From contig CM075346.1 in assembly GCA_037693485.1 (NCBI GenBank), forward strand, positions 44,376,001-44,440,000: a stretch of 64,000 nt of DNA, read 5' to 3'. The translations under genes and the position numbers were made by a program. Numbering within the stretch: the first letter of the stretch is position 1; each line of letters starts with the position of its first letter. The notes beneath the pieces were generated by a model. The model had not been told where the DNA came from. It saw only the letters and a program-made list of their open reading frames with translations, and ran no database searches. Positions 20,779 through 31,631 of the stretch are shown piece by piece. Source of the stretch: Kitagawia praeruptora. Lineage: Eukaryota > Streptophyta > Magnoliopsida > Apiales > Apiaceae.

Positions 20779-22854
20779 TGTAACGACCGAGAATTTTATT
20801 CTATTTATTTAAAATATCTTGTTCCAATTTGATTTGTTATATGTTTTACGTATGGTGAATTACATGCTTTATGTGGATTATCTGATTGATTATGTGCTTA
20901 TTTGAATTATTTGTTTAAATTGTGTTGGTAGGAATTATGTGTTAAATTATTTTACAATGATGAGATAGTGTTAGAAAATTCTTTTGAGTCAAATTCATTT
21001 TATTAAATTATTTTGGATTTATAAAATTTATTATATTATTGGGATTTAAAAATCAGGATTTGAGGAATTGTTTAATCGATATTAAATATATAAAATATCA
21101 TCTATTATATCCTTAATTATTCTGAATTGTTTTATGAAATTATTTTAATGAGATCATTATATTTAGATTGTTTAGAAATTTTAAGAGTCTAAACTACATA
21201 TCTATTGGGTCACAATTTTTACTTTATTAGATATATAAAATGTTTGTAAATTCCATAGTTTTATATTTTTATTGGATTCAAGTTAGTTAAGGATTTTACA
21301 AATCATCATTTTAATTTAATTCAGAAATATTAGTTATTAGTTTACTTATTTATTTATTTATGTTCTTATTTAGAAATTTCGGGAACAAAATGGAGTTATG
21401 GGTCTTATATATAAACCATAAAATTATCCTTATTTACTTATGAATTTTGATGTGGGATTTATAGGATTTAAATTAGGCTAAATTGCAAGTGTGAATGTAT
21501 TTTATTAAATTATTTTTGGACTTATAAAAAAATTTGAGTTATATTTTAGGATTTAAAGATCATTATTTGAAAAATTGTTTAATCAATAATAAAATATGGG
21601 GTATCATTTATTATACCTTTAATTTTTCTGATATATTTAAACTTGATGGTTTTATCGATAGTATTGCAGTTGAATTATTATGAAATCTTAGAACCTTAAT
21701 TTACATGTTATTTGTGTCAAGTTTTTATTTTATTAAATTTACAAAAATGCCCGAAAATTTTATATTTGTACATTTTTATTAGTTTTAGACTATTTAAAAT
21801 TTTACAAATGATTATTACTAATTATTGTGTAAATTTTAATATTAATTTTACCCGCTTAAATATTTCTGGATCGAAATTCGGGACTTGCAGTAGATTTTTA
21901 TCAACTTGAGGCGGTGTGTCTTGAAATTAGTACTCTCTATCTGAACACCTCAATAATTTGATTTCCCATGTATATCTTTCTTTACCCTGTACCCATTACT
22001 ACCTCTTCCTTTTGGTCTCTTTCATTCTCTCAAAATCTCTCCACACACAGACACACACAACCACCGCTGCTTCAACACACACACGCATACATATACACGC
22101 ACACACCATGTCACCTGGGTTTGGGGATTGAAGCACATAGTTAAGCAGAACTTTGAAGCTTCCGGTTAAACACCACCATAGCCGAATTCTTGGTAAAAGA
22201 ATTTTCTTTCTGGTTTATTTCGAATTGAATGAAATTCGTGTGAGGTTCTTGCTTTTATGCATCATATGAGCTTCTAATTGAATTGATGAATATGAGTGCT
22301 ATTATGTGATTGTTTAAAAATTTTGAGTTTTGGTTTCTTCGGAATTTTTTTTAACAGGAATGTCATATGTGGTACTTGTTCGCTGATTTTGATACTCAAA
22401 TGGTGTTAAAGTGATTGTTATGAAGCTACTGGGCATTTAAACATGAGTTTTTATATCCAAATTATATTAGTCAGTAGTTGTAGGTGTATAGTCGATTTTT
22501 TGTTGGTTAAACCATGTGCTTAACTGCTTGATATTGTAAATTCTGGTACTAGACTCATATTCCTTGGGATTGTTATAAATTAGTTAAGTACTTTGCGGGG
22601 TTTTCTGTGTTAAAACCATGATTAACGAGTTGGGTTATATGGCTGGATTTTTGAATTGTCAGCCTTGTTGTTGGGTTGATTATTGGACTACTGTGTTTTC
22701 TAAGGAAGTGCTGCTGAATTTCTATTTTTGGTGGCCAATCACCATTGTTGTTTTGGGGCAGGGGAGGGCTGGAAACTCTTGGTGAAGCCGAGAGCTTGCC
22801 TGTGTGTGTATGTTTGTGTGAGTTAGTCCCATACGTGTAAGTTAAATATGCTAT
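20779..22854 (+). repeat. Solo LTR, first segment
   Basis: AT-rich to about 21900, then a pyrimidine- and CA-rich patch (cacacaca runs, 22035-22105) that could mark the transcription start/leader region of the LTR. No gene is supported; ORFs such as 21712-21909 are AT-rich chance frames. Confidence 0.65.
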
Positions 22855-22874
22855 CACTACTAGAAAATATAGAT

Positions 22875-23005
22875 TAGACATCGCACCTTTTACATCGGTT
22901 TAAAAAGCCACCGATGTTAAATATGTTTTCAACATCAGTTATATAAAAAGCGATGTTGAATTGATTTCTGGACATCGGTTGATAAAATAACCGCTATCTA
23001 AATGA
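22875..23005. repeat. CACTA left subterminal repeats
   Basis: Multiple direct and inverted copies of acatcgg/ccgatgt within 130 bp of the left end, mirrored on the right side at 27170-27670. Confidence 0.8.
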
Positions 23006-23159
23006 TTTTTTAAAAAATAAAAAAAAGCGTGCTGCTCGTTTCCCCCCATTCTCATGAAACATTTCCCCTTTACAAAATTTTCATTCCCCCGCCTTAGTAA
23101 CATTTCCCCTAATTTAGTTTGCCCTGAACTTTCCCCAAATTCTCATCCTCTCTCACAGC

Positions 23160-23385
23160 CGCCACTCATTTCTCTCTCTCTCTCTCTCTCACTCACTCAT
23201 CTCTCTCGCTTACCTCTCCCTCTCTTTCTCTCTCTCTCACTCATCTCTCTTTCTCTCACTCTCATCTCCACTCGACCCTCTCTCTCTGTCTCTCTCACTG
23301 GCATCCCACACTTTTCTGTATGATTTCTCTAAATCGAAATAGAGAAGAGGAAGCTCGAATTAAGAGAAGAGAAAGCTCGAATCGT
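23160..23385 (+). other. CT-rich microsatellite and possible 5' UTR exon inside CACTA
   Basis: A long (TC)n-rich tract (23165-23300) is followed by gaatc|gtaagt at about 23384, a good splice donor. This looks like a captured 5' UTR/first exon with a pyrimidine-rich leader. The 89-residue ORF 23054-23323 through it is only Ser/Leu/Pro low complexity and is not called as a gene. Confidence 0.45.
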
Positions 23386-23637
23386 AAGTCATTTTCTGAT
23401 TAGTTGCTCGATTAAGCTCGATTTATTTTTAATTGAACATTTATTTTGCAGATTAGTTTGGGTTTTGTGGGGTTTTGGTTATGTGGGTTGTGTTTTTGTT
23501 ATGTGGGTTGTGTTTTGTTTGTTTAATTTTGGTTCTGTGGTGTAAAGATTGAATCTTGGTAATTTTTATTTGGGATTTGTTTGTGTAATTAGGTTAATTT
23601 TGCTTAATTTTTGTGGTTTTGGGTTCTGGGAATTGTG

Positions 23638-23877
23638 TTTAATCCACTGGATGAGCCAAGCCCATTGGGTTTGAAGCTGACGAAGAGTCCATCGTTGTTG
23701 GATGTGATTCAAATGAAACTCTATGGAACCGATGCTTCTTTTGTCGGAAATGCACCAGGTGAAAATTCTAAAGTGGAAAAAAAGAAGGCTGTTAGAACCT
23801 TTGTTGCTTCTAGTTCTTCCAACAAGTTCAAGGCCTCTAAATTTGTAGCTTCATTTTTATGAATCGGGAGCTGGAAG
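23638..23877 (+). pseudogene. Captured exon of an ASG1-like plant gene
   Basis: The frame reads NPLDEPSPLGLKLTKSPSLLD...IQMKL near its start and ...KFKASKFVASF near the end. This matches my recollection of the conserved N-terminal region of the plant ASG1/At2g24100-type protein family (function unclear). In frame, a TGA at 23860-23862 follows ASFL and the frame then continues IGSWK up to a GT donor at 23878. The TGA therefore most likely replaces a CGA Arg codon inside the captured exon. Family assignment is from memory of the motif and should be treated as probable. Confidence 0.6.
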
Positions 23878-24073
23878 GTAGTTATTTGATTATCTTCATT
23901 TTAAAGTAAGTGGACATGTATATAATGTGAGAACTTTGCTAAATGGAACCAGTTATTATCATAGGTGATAACTCTGCCTATCATAATCCATATTATGTGA
24001 AGATAAATAATCTAAATGAAATTATTAGATATTGGTTCATAATCTAATGTAATTATTTAAATTTGTTATGTAG

Positions 24074-24335
24074 GATGTGATGTTATAATTAATAAAGATA
24101 AAGAAGTTTCAAGAGTTCATGCCGAGATAGTAATTGATGCTATGATTGCATTGGATACACAGGGGAGTACTTCTCATATTGCTACTAAAGTTAGGATAAG
24201 GGATTGCTCAAAGTATGGGACATTCATTAACAAGGATCTTGTCTCAAAGAAAAAAGTGCATGAATTTCCCAGCAGAGAAACAACTCTGCAAGATGGGGAC
24301 CTGGTGTCTTTTGGAACTGGCAATGCTACTTACAG
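24074..24335 (+). pseudogene. NBS1: Captured exon encoding the FHA domain of NBS1 (nibrin)
   Basis: An open exon with acceptor (tatgtag|ga) and donor (tacag|gtaaat). It encodes the FHA phosphopeptide-binding fold of plant NBS1, the regulatory subunit of the MRE11-RAD50-NBS1 DNA-break repair complex. Visible hallmarks are the FHA core VSRVHAEI, then KVRIRDCSKYGTFINK, ETTLQDGDLVSFGTGNATYR. The frame is intact through the whole 262-bp exon. The rest of NBS1 (BRCT, MRE11-binding C-terminus) is absent, so this is a gene fragment, not the gene. Neighbours inside the transposon are unrelated gene fragments on the same strand. Confidence 0.82.
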
Positions 24336-25159
24336 GTAAATAAACATGCATTTATCCCTTTGTATAACCCTTGTTTTGTTTATCTATTGATCATAGCGTT
24401 ACAATCGAACACTTGTTTGAGACTGCTAATTAGGCACTAGGATACAGAAGTAATGGTTAGACTATTGACGTGAATGTGCATGTTTTCTTTTGTTCCCTTC
24501 AAGTTCTCTGCCTGTTACCGAATTTTGAGGCTACTGTTCAAATAAGTTGTGGACATTATGAATTTTGGTGATACTGGTTTTATTTGTTTGCATATGATTG
24601 ACTCCAGTACATTGGAATGAGCTTGCTGTACTTTCTGGAACTTCCTTTGCCATATTTTTAGAATCGAGACGTGGTTGTGTTTAGTAGACTAGTGATTATA
24701 TAATTACGCTACCAGACCTGCTTGTCTATATGTCGTGAATAGCTTATGCCGAATTATAGTTTTCTTTGCATAATAGTGACTCTAGAATGTTATGTGTTTT
24801 CAGCTTAAATAGTGATAGTTTATAATGATGTACTTGTAGTTTGTTTAGCTTTTTTATTAAATTTATAACAATTTGTGATGCAATGATGTGGCCAAATTCA
24901 AAATTTGCAGTCATCATTTATTTTAACCTGTTTGTCTGGTGTTTTGAATGCTGCTTATGAACAGAGCATGTGTCCTGCACAACAATTTAGCTTGGAAATA
25001 CTATTTAGTAGTATCATCTTTTTGTTACTTAAGGATAAATTTGTCAATTGTTTAATATCTTTCAGTTCACTTTAGAACTTCTGAGCTTCACTTTGTTCTA
25101 TAAATTAGTTGTGGAATGCTGCATCTGAATGATAGTTTTAAAGAGTTAATATAATCCTT

Positions 25160-25442
25160 CCTGTGCTGTTATAATGCAATTTCCTTCTACTTGTATCGGA
25201 ATAATTTGAGCCCTGCACCATCCACCAATTTTTACGGCGAGTCGGGATTCAGCGGACCTGTACCTCTTTCGTCAGCAGGAGTTTCTAATTTTCCCGAGAG
25301 ACCTGATCAACCAGAATGCCGATACTTTATTAATACAGGAAGCTGCAAATATGGAGCGGATTGCAAGTACAACCACCCTAGAGAAAAGATTGCCCAAATA
25401 GTAGCTAGTTCTTTAGGTCCACTTGACCTTCCTTTAAGACCT
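25160..25442 (+). pseudogene. Captured exon of a CCCH zinc-finger protein (ZFN type)
   Basis: Open frame covering at least 25191-25442 and ending in a clean donor (cct|gtaagt). It encodes FPERPDQPECRYF...GSCKYGADCKYNHP, a C-X8-C-X5-C-X3-H zinc finger of the plant ZFN/C3H RNA-binding family, with the usual SLGPLDLPLRP after it. The next exon, 25558 onward, continues the same protein. The exon start is uncertain because the sequence upstream of 25191 stays open. Confidence 0.8.
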
Positions 25443-25557
25443 GTAAGTTGAACTCACACATATTTGCATTTACTGGTCTTACTGCTCCGAGAGTTAGTCC
25501 AAGTGTAACAATATCTTTTATTTTTCAGTAACGCTTGTTGATCTCCATGTTTTGTAG

Positions 25558-25592
25558 GGGCAAGCTGTATGCTCATATTACAGTATGTACGG
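25558..25592 (+). pseudogene. Captured next exon of the same CCCH protein, truncated
   Basis: After the acceptor tttgtag the frame reads GQAVCSYYSMYG, which is how the ZFN family continues after the preceding exon (phase 0 to phase 0). After Gly the sequence abruptly becomes intron-like (ggactcacacatatttgc), matching the intron sequence at 25452-25467. This marks a breakpoint inside the captured gene. Confidence 0.72.
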
Positions 25593-25724
25593 ACTCACAC
25601 ATATTTGCTTATCTAGTTTAGTATAGTAGAATTTCTGTTGCAAGTGAAAAATAGTTGAGGGTAGCATGTGATTTTGTTTATAGTTTTAGCTTAGTAGATT
25701 TTTCGTGTTTTGATCGTTTGTTAC

Positions 25725-25817
25725 ATGTATGTGGCATTTGCTGCTGCTACAGCTATTGTTTTTGGTGGTGCCACTCTAGTGTTTGGACTTGCAGCGTCCA
25801 AGCTTGAACTGCATAAT
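25725..25817 (+). pseudogene. Captured exon with a transmembrane segment, unknown gene
   Basis: The frame MYVAFAAATAIVFGGATLVF..., ending LELHN, with donor aat|gtaagt, encodes one strongly hydrophobic Ala/Gly-rich helix (probably a membrane segment). It joins in frame to the exon at 26408. I do not recognise the gene. Confidence 0.6.
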
Positions 25818-26407
25818 GTAAGTAGTAGTTAGTTAAGCTTGAATTGCCTATTATATTGGCTAGTTCAGGACTCTCAGAGTGAGTGAAATGAAATGAAAAA
25901 AAATAGGCTTCATTTTGCACTTTCTCACCCTTGGCTTTGGAAAGGTATTTTATGACTTCAGTTTGGGCTTTGCCTGAACTTTAAGAGGGTTGCTTTGGAC
26001 TTATATATTAATGAAGAATATGAACCGCTTTTTGTTTAATAATTAGGTTTTGAATCCCTTCATATATTTTCTATTATCATGTCTATTAACCACATTCTAC
26101 TACTGATACAATTAGGCTAATACAATGATATGAAACTTCAAGGTATTCCTTCAAACATTTTGAAGATAGAAAAGCCTCAAGCATAACAGTTCCTTGTGAT
26201 CTCTGACTTGTGCTCATTGGCTTCTAAATTTGGTCGAGCATTTGTGCTATATTTCTCCACTATAATTCCGTCATTTCATTTGCTACAAAATCTTTTTTAC
26301 TTTATTTAGTAAAAGTCTGGACACTGAATACATTGTAATAGTAAGATATTGCTAATGCCTTTTATTGAATAGATTTGATGAAATGTATTATTTTGTAACA
26401 TAAACAG

Positions 26408-26494
26408 ACTGATGACCTTCGGGTGAAAGGAAGAGAACTGGTGAATCCAAGATTTGAAATGGTCAAGGAGCGAGTTATCCCCTTACGAACTTGG
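26408..26494 (+). pseudogene. Captured exon following the membrane-segment exon
   Basis: 87-bp exon between acceptor aaacag and donor tgg|gtgtgt, reading TDDLRVKGRELVNPRFEMVK...PLRTW. It is phase 0 at both ends, so it splices cleanly to the 25725-25817 exon. Charged and helical; gene not recognised. Confidence 0.6.
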
Positions 26495-26681
26495 GTGTGT
26501 TAAATCATAAATTTTTAAGAATTCAAGTGCTGATAGTATTGTGTTCTTATTAAATTGACCTTGATATTGTTCATTTATTAACTATCTTATTCAAGTGAGC
26601 ACTGAAGTTTTTCTCCTAAAATCGCAGTCTAGTAAGTTTTGTACACTGCTGTGCTGTGCATCTTTTTTTCCCTGAAGCCTA

Positions 26682-26873
26682 GAGATCTGCAGATCGCCAC
26701 CAGCCTGATCTCCTCTGACATCCTGCAGGTAAGATTGATGAAGGATAGATAAAAGAAAATCTCCATGTATTGTTCTATGTAAATATTTGTCAATGTAAAG
26801 AGTGTAGATAACTCAATCTTAACTAATATTTCAACAGGATAATTACAAAGAAGAACTGGCTATAATGGTTCAG
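26682..26873 (+). pseudogene. Two further exon-like pieces in the CACTA interior
   Basis: agatctgcagatc...atcctgcag|gtaaga (about 26682-26728) encodes RDLQIATSLISSDILQ. An acceptor at 26838 starts GATAATTAC..., giving DNYKEELAIMVQ in the matching phase. Splice borders and phase agree, which suggests a fifth captured gene; identity unknown. Confidence 0.45.
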
Positions 26874-27169
26874 AGCGGTCGAAGAACTGGCAATAATCTC
26901 TGCCTAACATCTAGCTTTTGTCTAAGAATTGGTTTGCACTTGTGGAACAAATGGTTTGTTTGTCGAAGTACATGTAGTTGGTTTGTGTAATTAAGCTAGT
27001 TGATAGTTGGTCATTTGATAGTTGGACAGGTAGAATTTTGGTACCAATTATGGTTATTGTAAACATTGGGATGTTTGGTAAATGGCAAGTACTTTGTTTT
27101 TGTATTTTAGCGCTTTGGTTTGATTTCAGTTTTGGGGTGCATATAACGATCACTACATGCTAAAACCTC

Positions 27170-27670
27170 AACATGATACATCAGTTATTAAAACAAAACT
27201 GATGTGTCTAACTATAATTCACATCACTTTTTCTAAAATAATCGATGTATATGAGGGGCTATTGCATCAAATTTTTTAAAAGAACTGATGTCTATTAGAA
27301 CATACAACATTGGTGTTACCAAGAAACCGATGTCTATGTCTTCTTATATACATTATATAACATCGGTTTCACATATCAACTGATGTTTGAGATGACATAT
27401 AACATCGATTTTTACCAAGAAATCGATGTATATGTCTTTATTTACCTTGTTCGTGCTATGTTTATGTTGATATAATGCACATAATATATCATAATTTAAA
27501 AAGAACTACTGCACATAATGAAGCTTAGACATCAAAAATATTTAAGAAACTAATGTCTAAGTCGATAATAGACAACGGCTAAAAACCGATGTCTAAAGTT
27601 TTTGACCTTTCTCTACACTCGCATAGACATCGGTCAGATTTTTTTTTTAACAACGGCCAGAAACCGATGT
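27170..27670. repeat. CACTA right subterminal repeats
   Basis: At least ten variants of acatcggttt / aaaccgatgt / aactgatgt in both orientations up to the right TIR, the mirror of the left subterminal zone. Confidence 0.8.
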
Positions 27671-28450
27671 TTATTGACATATTTCTAGTAGTGTATATTG
27701 GTGTGTCATGGGTTATGTGTCAACTTTTGTGGGGCTCTAAACTTGGTCGGAATTTTTGTTGGTCATCAGAGTTGTACAGTACATGCTTGAGTTTTAGTTG
27801 GGTGTTGAAGTTGTTTTGTGTGTTTAACTTCATATTCTCATTTATTTATGCTGAATTTCGTATATGGTAGTCCATGAATCTCAGCTGTATTGTAAAATTC
27901 ATATCAAATTGAATATTACTCGGATTTTGTTGGTTTTGGACATTTTAGAAAGCCCTCTTTGTTATCTACAACTTTTATTTCTGTCAAAATGGCGAAATTC
28001 TGAGTATAACAGTGCTCAAAACTGCATTCTTTGTTACCCTTCAGATGTAGGATGTGAATACTTTTTCACACGTTCTAAAATTCACCATAAATAGATCTTA
28101 TGTCGGAAAATTACTCATGATATCAATCTGGAAAGCTTGTGTAATAACCTTCCATTATCATCTATACCCATTAGATAGTTTAATTGTTTTAATTGTCTAA
28201 AACGATTTACAAAAATTCAGGGCTGTCTAGACTTTTCTGCAGAGATGTCACATGTTCAAAAATTAATATCTCCTTCATTGTTTCTCTGATTTTTATGATC
28301 TTTACCATTATGGAAAGGTCTTGAAATTTCCTATGACTTTCGTGTATCCTACTTTTTCATTTGAAATCATTTTTATGCAGTAAATGGGCATTCTTTGGGA
28401 CTGGTCAGTTCAGATTTTTTTTATCTTTAATAGTCTAATTGTAAGATATG

Positions 28451-28590
28451 TTGTGGTGCACTAAGCCGGGGGTCTTCACGGAAACAGCCTCCCTACTGTT
28501 TAAGGTAGGGGTATGGTCTGCGTACATCTTACCCTCCCCAGACCCTGCTTCATGCGGGATATACTGGGTATGTTTGGTTTGGTTTGGTTT
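28451..28590 (+). mobile_element. SINE 3' body (Au/SolS-like), 5'-truncated
   Basis: The stretch agccgggggtctt.acggaaacagcctccctac...ggtaggggta.ggtctgcgtacat...accctccccagaccctgct...gggatatactgggt is the familiar body of a widespread plant tRNA-derived SINE family. The tail is a (ttggt)n-like run, tttggtttggtttggttt, at 28572-28590. No tRNA-like A and B boxes are evident upstream, so the copy looks 5'-truncated. Confidence 0.7.
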
Positions 28591-29987
28591 AATTTCTACG
28601 TGATGGTTATGAGTTGGTATGATTGATAATGACTTGGAATTGGTCGTGAAAGTTTATTGGACATGATTGCGGATTGATTTGTTTTCTATGATAGTTTTAT
28701 GTGGAGTACTGTATCTCCAGTAGTTATGCATTAGCTTTCTGATAGTTCCATTATATTCTATAGTTTCATCCTCAATGTCTACTACCATGGGGCTTTTGAT
28801 ATTTTATTAGTTTTACTGCGTAGTTGGGTTAGTTGCCGGAGTTATGAACTCCCGATGATAATATTTAAAAGTTTGATTGTTGTGTTGAAAACAGGTTGAT
28901 AGTGCTATTTACGAATACTTCATGCCAAAATTTCTAAAAAAAAATCCCCTGTATCTATTTGACTTATAACTGTTAATCGTTTATGTGTATATGTGACTAA
29001 ATAATGTGTTAAACTGTTAAATGCTATCCGTGGTATGTGCTGATTGTTTATATGCCAAGTATATATGTATTAATTGGTGTGTGTACATTGGAGTTAAGGT
29101 AAGAATAATATATGGTATATGAATGGTATTCCATGATTTCGAAAATTCTTTTATAATTACAAATTTATTTAAATAATTATTTAAGTAAGTAGTTAATCAT
29201 TTTTAGTTAATTAATTATGTATTCAATTATTTACTTTGTTTACTTAATTCAGATAAATTAGTTCAAATAGAAACCAAATATTTTACAAAAAGATATATGA
29301 ATTCAATTATGTGCTTGCATGTTAAATTATGGGTTCAATGGTAAGATGGTGTGATTAGCGTAACGAAGCTATGGCCTGTCGGTAATTTGATAATATGACT
29401 ATGTGACTATATACTTAGTATAATTGTGAATTAGTTGATTGTAAATGCTTGACTGTCATATTATTAGCTAATTACGAAAGGGTAGATTCTAGGAAATTCA
29501 GTCGTCAGTTATATTAGTTAATGCAACTAATCAGACGACTAACGTGACACTAATTTTATATTTTAGGGTTTCATAGTACAGAGACATCGGAGTTAGACGA
29601 CCAGTTACACTAGGGTTTCATTTTCTTTCATTCAGTGCTACTACTACTACCAGGCAAGTGCTACTATCCTTCACTTATCATTCAAGTGACTTGTTTTAAA
29701 CTGTTATACAAATATCGTTCTTAACTCATACTGTTATTGCTTACTGCAACACCTATACTTTTTAAATGTAGAGAATTTCCATTTCCAGTCCTAAGATTTT
29801 GATAAATGATCTAGAGATGATGATATGATAATATTGATATTATGAGTGTAATCTTAAATGGGAGATACACACCAGGGATGATGATTGAGTTTATATGTGT
29901 GTTCTTAACATTAGATTCACACAGTTAATCAGTGATAAAATATTTTACGAGATAATTCCCTATTTTTTTAAATAGAAGTTGGAATGA

Positions 29988-30089
29988 CTGCGTAAGAGGA
30001 CCGTGACGCCGGCCCAGCATTATTGAGAAACAGGCCTAAGATGTCGCCAGATTAGCGTAAGAGGACCGGGTGACGCCGGCCCAGCAAAT
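29988..30089 (+). repeat. Short direct duplication in the solo LTR
   Basis: gcgtaagaggaccg(gg)tgacgccggcccagca occurs twice about 65 bp apart (near 29989 and 30055), a GC-rich patch in an AT-rich LTR. Confidence 0.75.
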
Positions 30090-30226
30090 TTTTATAAAGC
30101 CATGATCAATAAGTGCTTTATATATCCGGATTGATTATTTATTAGGAACTAAAGCATAGTGCAGAGGTTCCGGGTCTAAGTGGCTGATCACCAACTTAGA
30201 CTTTGAGAAAAGCGTCTAATAATTCC

Positions 30227-30231
30227 AACTC
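30227..30231. repeat. Sirevirus target-site duplication aactc
   Basis: aactc precedes the left LTR and recurs at 44721-44725 right after the right LTR. Confidence 0.93.
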
Positions 30232-31288
30232 TGTTAGGTCCAAATGTGTTGTAGAGGGGGGGTGAATACAACTTTTCGAATATGAGTAGCAATAAATACG
30301 ATGCAATAAATGAACACACAGATTCAAGGAATATATTTCTTTATATATAACTTGAAAAGGTTGCTACAACATTCATTACAAAGTATAACAGAAGTTCAGA
30401 GAGGAGTGAATGATTCTAAGCTCTGTGAATATACTCTCTCTCTTTTTCTTGTGTTTTTCTCAATATTGCTCACTAACTAAAAACATTACACAAGTGCTTC
30501 TATTTATACTACATGTAATCTATGTCCTGTAGTCTTCAAAGACTAAGATGTACGTGGCCCAATGATGTCCACATAAATCTTGCCTTATCTTGAAAGCTTG
30601 GAAATCTGCCAATCAGAAGATGCCATGTGTCATGTTGAAGCTGCACTCTAAGTAGAACTTCTACTTGAGAATTTCTACTTAGCCATCTCGAAATTTCTAA
30701 GTCGAACTTCTACTTAGAAATATTCTACTTGGCCATCCAGAACATTTAGTACTTAGAAAATATTCTGGTCTTCAACTTGAAACTTCAATGCACATCTTGA
30801 GCTTGTGATATCTTCATGTCTTCTTTATTCTTCAGCAAGCTCTTGAACATGGATCTTTATTACTGACATAAACTTGCTATCAATGTCCTGACACTTGATG
30901 CACTGGTCTGGTTCATAAGTGACTAGTCTTGATAGTGTTTCTGCTTCTTGAATAAATTACCATATTCACTTAGTAACTTGGCTTTCCAATATTCGCTTTC
31001 CTTCTTGTTCACTTGAAATCAATTGGTCTTGTTGATACTGATAGTTATGATCTTGATTCTCGATTTCTCAAATCACTGAGGCCTGAACAACTTTGACTTG
31101 AACTTCTCTCAATGATTTCTTCTTGGCTTGATCATAGTTAACATGTTCAATTGCATCAATTACCTTGTCTTCATTTAGTGTTGATTTCTTGTGACTTCTT
31201 GTTCTTGATTGTCTTCTGGTTAAGTATCTTTTCTTTTAATTGAGTTACATTAGTTATAGTGTTACAAGTTTATACACTCTGCCTTTCA
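30232..31288 (-). repeat. Sirevirus 3' LTR
   Basis: tgttaggtcc...gcctttca on the + strand (TGAAAGGC...CCTAACA on the coding strand). It includes a palindromic AAGTAGAAcTTCTACTT at about 30651 and CGAAATTTCTAAGTCGAA-type motifs at 30688-30720 that recur elsewhere in the element. Confidence 0.95.
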
Positions 31289-31301
31289 ATCTCCCCCAAT
31301 T
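31289..31301 (-). other. Sirevirus polypurine tract
   Basis: Minus-strand AATTGGGGGAGAT adjoins the 3' LTR start TGAAAGG, as is typical of Sireviruses. Confidence 0.88.
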
Positions 31302-31631
31302 TGATTGTCTAACAATGACATTCAAATTAATGAAGGATAACTCAACTAAACAAGAGACGAGAAAAGATAATTAACATTACAGTCTTGAAAAATATACAAT
31401 TGAAAAGTATTTGAAAACAATACAAAGAACTTAAACTAGAAACAGAATTCGAACCTCGAATTAAAGATCATTTGAATGATTCCTATCACCTGGATTATTT
31501 CATATCTTTTAGTCAAACTTATATCACCTTATTGGATTCACTCTAAGGTGAATTTTCCTCAAGTGAGTTAAAGCAACCGAAAGACATGAAGTTTTTCCAA
31601 CTTCAAGTTCACATCACTCTGACCTTTAACC
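31302..31631. other. Sirevirus 3' untranslated region
   Basis: About 330 bp between the third ORF and the PPT; no gene or strong repeat seen. Confidence 0.6.

Larger units (their letters stand above)
22855..27693 (+). mobile_element. Pack-CACTA transposon carrying several host gene fragments
   Basis: Termini are CACTACTAGAAA...TTTCTAGTAGTG with a 3-bp TSD (tat at 22852-22854 and 27694-27696). Total length is 4839 bp. Subterminal zones hold many copies of an acatcggttt / aaaccgatgt repeat, as expected for CACTA elements, where they bind transposase. No transposase (TnpD-type) domain is visible, so it is non-autonomous. The interior (23,300-26,900) carries exons from several unrelated plant genes, all on the + strand with recognisable GT-AG splice borders. 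Each is annotated separately. Confidence 0.9.
27697..30231 (+). repeat. Solo LTR, middle segment
   Basis: Non-coding, AT-rich continuation of the LTR split by the CACTA element. It contains the SINE at about 28451-28590 and a short direct repeat at 29988-30089. ORFs such as 27864-28094 have no recognisable content. Confidence 0.6.

Noticed and set aside
23054..23323. 89-codon Ser/Leu/Pro ORF in the CACTA element
   Set aside because: Produced by a CT microsatellite and flanking leader.
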